From positions 1 to 64,000 of the forward strand of contig CALAJV010000015.1 of the NCBI GenBank assembly GCA_937922805.1: a stretch of 64,000 nucleotides of DNA, written 5' to 3'. The notes under the pieces are model-generated. The model did no database searches, was not told the DNA's origin, and was given only the letters and a program-made list of their open reading frames with translations. Source of the stretch: an uncultured Acidimicrobiales bacterium (GTDB lineage Bacteria; Actinomycetota; Acidimicrobiia; Acidimicrobiales; SZUA-35). This document shows positions 59,955-64,000 of this stretch, piece by piece; position 1 is the stretch's first letter; every line of letters starts with the position of its first letter. A program made the position numbers and the translations under genes.

Positions 59955-62066
59955 CTACTTCTCCCCAACTGGAAGGAAGTGGGGTCCGCCGTAGTTATTG
60001 ACTCGGGCCAACAGGCGACTGGTGCCCGTTTGTCCTGATGAACAATTACGCCCGGCCTTGACGCAGTTATCGGTCCAAAGATCCATCGTTTGATCGTTCC
60101 ATCCACCGATCCAGTCGGCGTGTAGAGTCCCGCCCGGAACCATGTTGTAGCTGTCAACATCATCAGAAGAGAGACGCCACCCAGCGATCGATTCCTGCCC
60201 CGGGAAGTACAACAAGATGCTGATCTGAGGCAATCGAACTGGATGCGACGACGGGCAGATGTCGTAGACGCTGACCTGGCGAACGTGAGAGTGGTTGTCG
60301 GCAGATTCAAGGTTCACACCGTCCCAACACTGAGGGAACGTAATCGTCGCAGCGATCGTGTCGCCATTGCAGTCAGGAATTTGATTCGACAAGTTATATC
60401 GGATACCTGATGCCCCACATGACCAATACAGGTCTTGCGAAACCTGGAACGAATCGCCCGTTGTGTTGCCAGCCAGAAGCTGGAGCCCCTGGGGCATCCG
60501 ATTAATCTGATCTTCTTGTTTTGTCTTGTAATAGAGAATTATCTGCTCCGGAACCACTGCGTTGCCCTTGCCATCGAGCAGAGCTGGAGACCAGTAGGCC
60601 GACCGATTCAGCTCATACCCGCTACAGGTACCGCCGCCAGATGACGTAAGCGATTCCTTGGTTGAATAGGCATCGGTTTCGGTGTTGCCATAGAACATAT
60701 GGAGGTGCGCTTTACCAGGCTGGCCCGGATACACAATTGGGTCGTCGTAGGAGAAGTGCGAATACTGACAAGCCGCCCTGAAGTTACCGTCTCCAGCCCC
60801 ATTGTCGTACTGGTCGATATGGGTAGTGAGAGCATTTAGGTCGAGCTGTGATGATGGAACGTTTTGGTACTGGCGAAACTGTGCATTGTTATTTCGAATC
60901 GAGGCGAAGTCTCCATTCCGTGCCGCGGTGGCCGGCGATGAAGTTGCTGCCGTGGTTGGAGGCACGGTCGTTGGTTTAACCGTGGTCGGCTTGGCTGTCG
61001 TTGCCGGAGTAGTCGCACTCGTTGTTGCTAGGTGGGTCGTCGTTGTTAGCCGCGTAGTCGCTGGTCGAGTTGTTGATCCCAGCGTCGTAGTCGTCGACAG
61101 GCTAGCCGCCTCACGTTTCTGCTCCGTCGTTGGTCGTGCCGTTGTTGGCGGTTGAGTTCCATCTGTCCATAGCGTGACTGGTGTTTTGCTGGTCACTGCG
61201 GTCTGGCTCGTTGTCGCCTCTTCCCCCCAAGTCGTGATTGAGTTTGAGGTTGTCGCTGGCAGCCACGTGGTCGACGGAGTCGAGCTGGATGGTACTGAGC
61301 TAGATGGCACTGAGCTAGATGGCGCAGTTTTCCCAGATTCGTCCGTCGACGTTGAGCGGTGGGCCGGAGAGGTAACGACTGTCGATGGAGCAACGCTCGA
61401 AACCGTCGATGACGACTCTGTCGATCGCGCTGTTGATGACGGCGCTGTTGATGGCGGCGCTGTTGATGATGGAGTGGTAGAGGTTGAACTCGACGTTGCG
61501 GCCGACGATGCCACGGTTGAAGAAGACGCCGGAGATGGCACCGCTGACGATTTTACCTTCGTACCAGAACGACCAGCGGCAGGATTCCGTCCGGCCGCGG
61601 GGTCGGCGTTCGATCGATCTGTTGACCTAGAAGTTTCAGTCGATTTTGATAGGTTAGCTGGCGGACTGAATGGCGATCTAGCTGCAGCCGCATTCGGCGC
61701 CGCCGCGGTCAGGGACCGATCAGCTCCGGTCGGTCGCTTTTCGGCCTTGGGCTTTGGTTGATTACTCGAACCACCTCGCTGGATCCGGCCCGGTTCAGCT
61801 ACTTCACCAGCTGACCAGGTTCGGTCGCCGGATTTAGAAACCTCAGCGTCATCTCGAAACGCCAGTTCGGATGGAACCTCTTCATCCAAACCTTGGTTTG
61901 GATCACCGACTTCGATCTCGGTCGGGCTACCGACTGCTTGGCTAGAAACAGCCTCGGTCGAGTACCGAGATGCACCTTCTAGACTTGCGAAGGCCATGGC
62001 CCCCGTCACGGCAACCGCCGCTCCGGCATACACAAAAACCCGTCTGTTAAATCCCCGATGTAACAT
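59955..62066 (-). CDS. Secreted DUF1996 protein with a long Ser/Thr linker
   Basis: This 703-residue surface protein has an N-terminal signal or anchor helix (about 9-28). A 330-residue Ser/Thr/Ala/Pro-rich linker follows (about 80-395), with stretches such as SSTVSSVAPSTVVTS. The C-terminal DUF1996 domain (about 400-700) has its typical blocks: ACQYSHFSYDDPIVYPGQPG, KAHLHMFYGNTETD, YWSPALLDGKG, FPQCWDGVNLES and GTLHADWIGGW. DUF1996 is widespread in fungi and actinobacteria and has no proven activity; its conserved histidines hint at metal or carbohydrate binding. Several paired cysteines suggest disulfides. The linker would span the wall or be glycosylated. Confidence 0.9.
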   Translation of the reverse strand: MLHRGFNRRVFVYAGAAVAVTGAMAFASLEGASRYSTEAVSSQAVGSPTEIEVGDPNQGLDEEVPSELAFRDDAEVSKSGDRTWSAGEVAEPGRIQRGGSSNQPKPKAEKRPTGADRSLTAAAPNAAAARSPFSPPANLSKSTETSRSTDRSNADPAAGRNPAAGRSGTKVKSSAVPSPASSSTVASSAATSSSTSTTPSSTAPPSTAPSSTARSTESSSTVSSVAPSTVVTSPAHRSTSTDESGKTAPSSSVPSSSVPSSSTPSTTWLPATTSNSITTWGEEATTSQTAVTSKTPVTLWTDGTQPPTTARPTTEQKREAASLSTTTTLGSTTRPATTRLTTTTHLATTSATTPATTAKPTTVKPTTVPPTTAATSSPATAARNGDFASIRNNNAQFRQYQNVPSSQLDLNALTTHIDQYDNGAGDGNFRAACQYSHFSYDDPIVYPGQPGKAHLHMFYGNTETDAYSTKESLTSSGGGTCSGYELNRSAYWSPALLDGKGNAVVPEQIILYYKTKQEDQINRMPQGLQLLAGNTTGDSFQVSQDLYWSCGASGIRYNLSNQIPDCNGDTIAATITFPQCWDGVNLESADNHSHVRQVSVYDICPSSHPVRLPQISILLYFPGQESIAGWRLSSDDVDSYNMVPGGTLHADWIGGWNDQTMDLWTDNCVKAGRNCSSGQTGTSRLLARVNNYGGPHFLPVGEK

Positions 62067-62220
62067 AGTCCGGCTATCGGCGGGCCCAAAGGGGGGCCTT
62101 TAGTGAACTAGTACACATTGAAATTTCTAAAGCGTCGTTCAAACGGCTGGACTAGACGCCAACCAACCAGATCAGTCAGACTAAGGCCGTACAAAGATTT
62201 CTTTGGAGGCATAGATCAAA

Positions 62221-63585
62221 TTGACTACCCAAGCTGAGCCGCAAGATGCACTTCCTTTTCACTTGCGTGGAAACTATGCGCCGGTCGCCGAGGAGGTAAC
62301 CGCGGATGGACTCAATGACGAACTCACGGTAAGAGGAAACATTCCGGCGGAGTTGTCAGGCTTGTATGTGAGGAACGGGCCGAACCCCGCCTCGGGCACT
62401 TCAGGCCATTGGTTCCTCGGCGACGGCATGCTCCATGGTCTGAAGATCGATGACGGCCGAGCGGCCTGGTATCGAAATCGTTGGGTGCAAACGAGGGCCC
62501 TAAATGAACCTGATGCCAAGATGATCGACGACGTTGGGCAGGTTGATCTAACAATTGGCGTCAGCAACACCCACGTTGTCGGCCACGCCGGTCGGATTCT
62601 GGCCTTGGTCGAATCAAGCTTTCCTTGCCAGGTTGACGCCCAACTCGAAACTGTAGGTGTTTACGATTTCGGTGGGCAGCTGACAAGTCCGATGACAGCG
62701 CACCCGAAGGTTTGTCCAGTCACCGGTGAAATGCTCTTCTTTGGCTACGGCTTCTTCGCTCCATATCTGACCTACAACCGAGTCTCAGCCGAAGGTGTGC
62801 TCGTTGAGTCCCGGGTTATTGAGGTTCCGGGCCCGACAATGATCCATGATTTCGCCATTACCAAGGATCATGTCATCTTTATGGATCTCCCGGTCGTGTT
62901 CGATCTTGAACTGGCCATGAGTGGTTCGATGCCATACAAGTGGGACGACGACTACGGCGCCAGAGTTGGCATCATGGCTAGGAACAGCTCCAGCGGTTCA
63001 CCCCCAGCCGTGCAGTGGTTCGACATCGACCCGTGTTATGTGTTTCACACAATGAACGCCTTCGTTGGGTCTGACGGAACGGTCAACGTCGACAGTGCCC
63101 GCTATCCCAGTTTGTGGAAGGCAAACGCAAACGATTTCGAAAACGACGGGGCCCTCCACCGGTGGAGGTTCGACCTAGACACTGGTTTGGTCAGTGAGCA
63201 CAAACTCGACGACCGTCCAATCGAATTTCCACGGGTACCGGATTCTCTAGTCGGCTTGGAGAACTCGTTTGGGTACGCCGTGGCTTCGTACGACGAGGAG
63301 AACTCGCTGGTGAAGTACGACCTTTCAACTATGGAAGGCGAGGCCCATGACTTTGGTCAAAACAGGGTCCCAGGCGAGGCGGTCTTCGTGCCGAGCGAAG
63401 CTGGAACCGCCGAGGACGACGGGTGGCTCATGACCTACGTCTATGACAAACCAACTGAGAAATCCAGCTTTGTCATTCTCGACGCTCGAGATCTTAAGGC
63501 AGAACCGGTAGCCGAAGTTGAGTTACCGCAGCGGGTGCCGTACGGCTTTCACGGCTCATGGATCAGTTCCAACACGCAAAGTTGA
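62221..63585 (+). CDS. Carotenoid oxygenase-family protein
   Basis: This 454-residue RPE65/CCD-family enzyme has a seven-bladed propeller with a ferrous iron held by four histidines. Candidate ligands are in TAHPKVCP, MIHDFAIT, YVFHTMNAF and YGFHGSW. The N-terminus has the family block IPAELSGLYVRNGPNP and GMLHGLKIDDG. It would cleave a carotenoid, stilbene or lignin-type alkene with O2; the substrate is unknown. TTG 62221 has GGAGG about 11 nt upstream. No carotenoid synthesis gene is in the window. Its end overlaps the convergent ABC ATPase gene by 37 nt. Confidence 0.94.
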   Translation: MTTQAEPQDALPFHLRGNYAPVAEEVTADGLNDELTVRGNIPAELSGLYVRNGPNPASGTSGHWFLGDGMLHGLKIDDGRAAWYRNRWVQTRALNEPDAKMIDDVGQVDLTIGVSNTHVVGHAGRILALVESSFPCQVDAQLETVGVYDFGGQLTSPMTAHPKVCPVTGEMLFFGYGFFAPYLTYNRVSAEGVLVESRVIEVPGPTMIHDFAITKDHVIFMDLPVVFDLELAMSGSMPYKWDDDYGARVGIMARNSSSGSPPAVQWFDIDPCYVFHTMNAFVGSDGTVNVDSARYPSLWKANANDFENDGALHRWRFDLDTGLVSEHKLDDRPIEFPRVPDSLVGLENSFGYAVASYDEENSLVKYDLSTMEGEAHDFGQNRVPGEAVFVPSEAGTAEDDGWLMTYVYDKPTEKSSFVILDARDLKAEPVAEVELPQRVPYGFHGSWISSNTQS

Positions 63586-64000
63586 GCTAGATCTACAGCC
63601 ACCAAAAGTCGATCGCCTGCCACCACAGGTTGCCGACTGTCAAGATAGACCCAAGCTCTGTTTTGCGCGGCCGCGGTATCGTCGCCTCGGGCGACAACAC
63701 CGGCACGAACCCGGTACACCCCTTGATCGAATTCGACACGATCAACGATGGTAACGAGCGCCGCCGACGCTGACCGATCAGCTTCAGGCACGATTGACAA
63801 TGCTGGAACTGGAGTTACCACTCGCACGCTACCGACCGGCATTTCCATCGAATCGGGAATTGAACCCAACGCATACCCGTTCCATCGAACTTCACCTGTC
63901 GATGAGATGTCGACTGTCCAAATATTGCGGTGACCAAGAAATGTCGCCACGAATTCAGAATTAGGGCGGGCCCACAGTTCTGCTGGCCGGTCTACCGCCA
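63549..64000 (-). CDS. ABC transporter ATPase, C-terminal part (runs off the window)
   Basis: The frame enters from the right edge and stops at 63549, giving about 149 residues. The first part reads RPAELWARPNSEFVATFLG, the helix that ends many import ABC ATPases (PotA, MalK, CysA and ThiQ types). The rest is a TOBE-like regulatory domain of beta strands (ALVTIVDRVEFDQGVYRVRAGV, then RAWVYLDSRQPVVAGDRLLVAV). The nucleotide-binding motifs lie outside the window. A GTG at 63950 is internal and not the real start. The gene is probably part of an uptake system for a small ion or polyamine; no permease is visible. It overlaps the carotenoid oxygenase end. Confidence 0.8.
   Translation of the reverse strand, partial: AVDRPAELWARPNSEFVATFLGHRNIWTVDISSTGEVRWNGYALGSIPDSMEMPVGSVRVVTPVPALSIVPEADRSASAALVTIVDRVEFDQGVYRVRAGVVARGDDTAAAQNRAWVYLDSRQPVVAGDRLLVAVDLAQLCVLELIHEP

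Noticed and set aside
61174..61761. A 195-codon plus-strand frame opposite the DUF1996 gene
   Set aside because: It is the antisense reading of the Ser/Thr-rich linker, giving a Val/Asp/Gly repeat with no start signals.

Overview
The window looks like the chromosome of a high-G+C Gram-positive bacterium (Actinomycetota), most likely class Acidimicrobiia. The signs are a WhiB-family regulator, a PdtaS-type histidine kinase, a DUF3107 gene beside an ArsA-like ATPase pair, a class E sortase, an F420-type Ddn reductase, an Rv1747-like FHA-ABC exporter and a DUF2510 protein. G+C is only moderate for the phylum. The class is an inference: there is no rRNA gene here. I found no tRNA, insertion sequence, prophage or CRISPR array. 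The window reads as ordinary, densely packed core chromosome with several uncommon regulatory arrangements.

Layout. 1-450: the 3' end of a Thr/Tyr/Pro-repeat protein and a 59-residue DUF2510 protein. 0.5-7 kb: an AddAB-like helicase-nuclease pair. 7-12 kb: an M20 peptidase, then a membrane Ser/Thr kinase divergent from an ECF sigma factor and a lipoprotein that appears to share the kinase's extracellular domain. 12-16 kb: EtfAB, a lipid kinase and a glycerophosphodiesterase. 16-18 kb: a WhiB1-like gene behind a leader with a short ORF and an intrinsic terminator, then dinB with a LexA box on its start codon. 18-23.4 kb: an apparent operon of a giant secreted adhesin-like protein, a lipoprotein and a histidine kinase. 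23.4-27 kb: Mrp, DUF3107 and two ArsA-like ATPases. 27-31.7 kb: L,D-transpeptidase, CorA, DUF1028, SDR and SixA-like genes. 31.7-39 kb: a complete System I cytochrome c maturation operon, ccmABCDEFGH plus a ccmI-like gene, including a 44-residue CcmD. 39-46 kb: sortase, glycoside hydrolase, glycosyltransferase, DUF427, HisN-like phosphatase, Crp-like regulator and a small gene behind a second LexA box. 46-50 kb: UppP and the three-gene proton-translocating transhydrogenase. 50-64 kb: SDR, FHA-ABC exporter, Ddn, GGDEF-EAL, threonine deaminase with a candidate leader peptide, acyl-CoA dehydrogenase, a DUF1996 surface protein, a carotenoid oxygenase and the end of an ABC ATPase.

How the genes fit together. 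EtfAB could take electrons from the acyl-CoA dehydrogenase, the Ccm operon would mature c-type cytochromes of an aerobic respiratory chain, and the transhydrogenase would balance NAD and NADP pools. DinB and the AddAB-like pair handle DNA damage. The Ser/Thr kinase could supply phosphothreonine signals to FHA domains such as those of the 51-kb exporter. Many genes lack a Shine-Dalgarno sequence and instead have a TAnnnT -10 hexamer 6-7 nt before the start codon, which suggests frequent leaderless transcription.

The best leads are: a Val/Ser/Leu/Pro-repeat leader ORF that overlaps the ilvA start by one base; a short leader ORF overlapping a strong intrinsic terminator ahead of a WhiB1-like gene; a small LexA-box gene of unknown function; and a domain shared by a kinase ectodomain and the divergently encoded lipoprotein.
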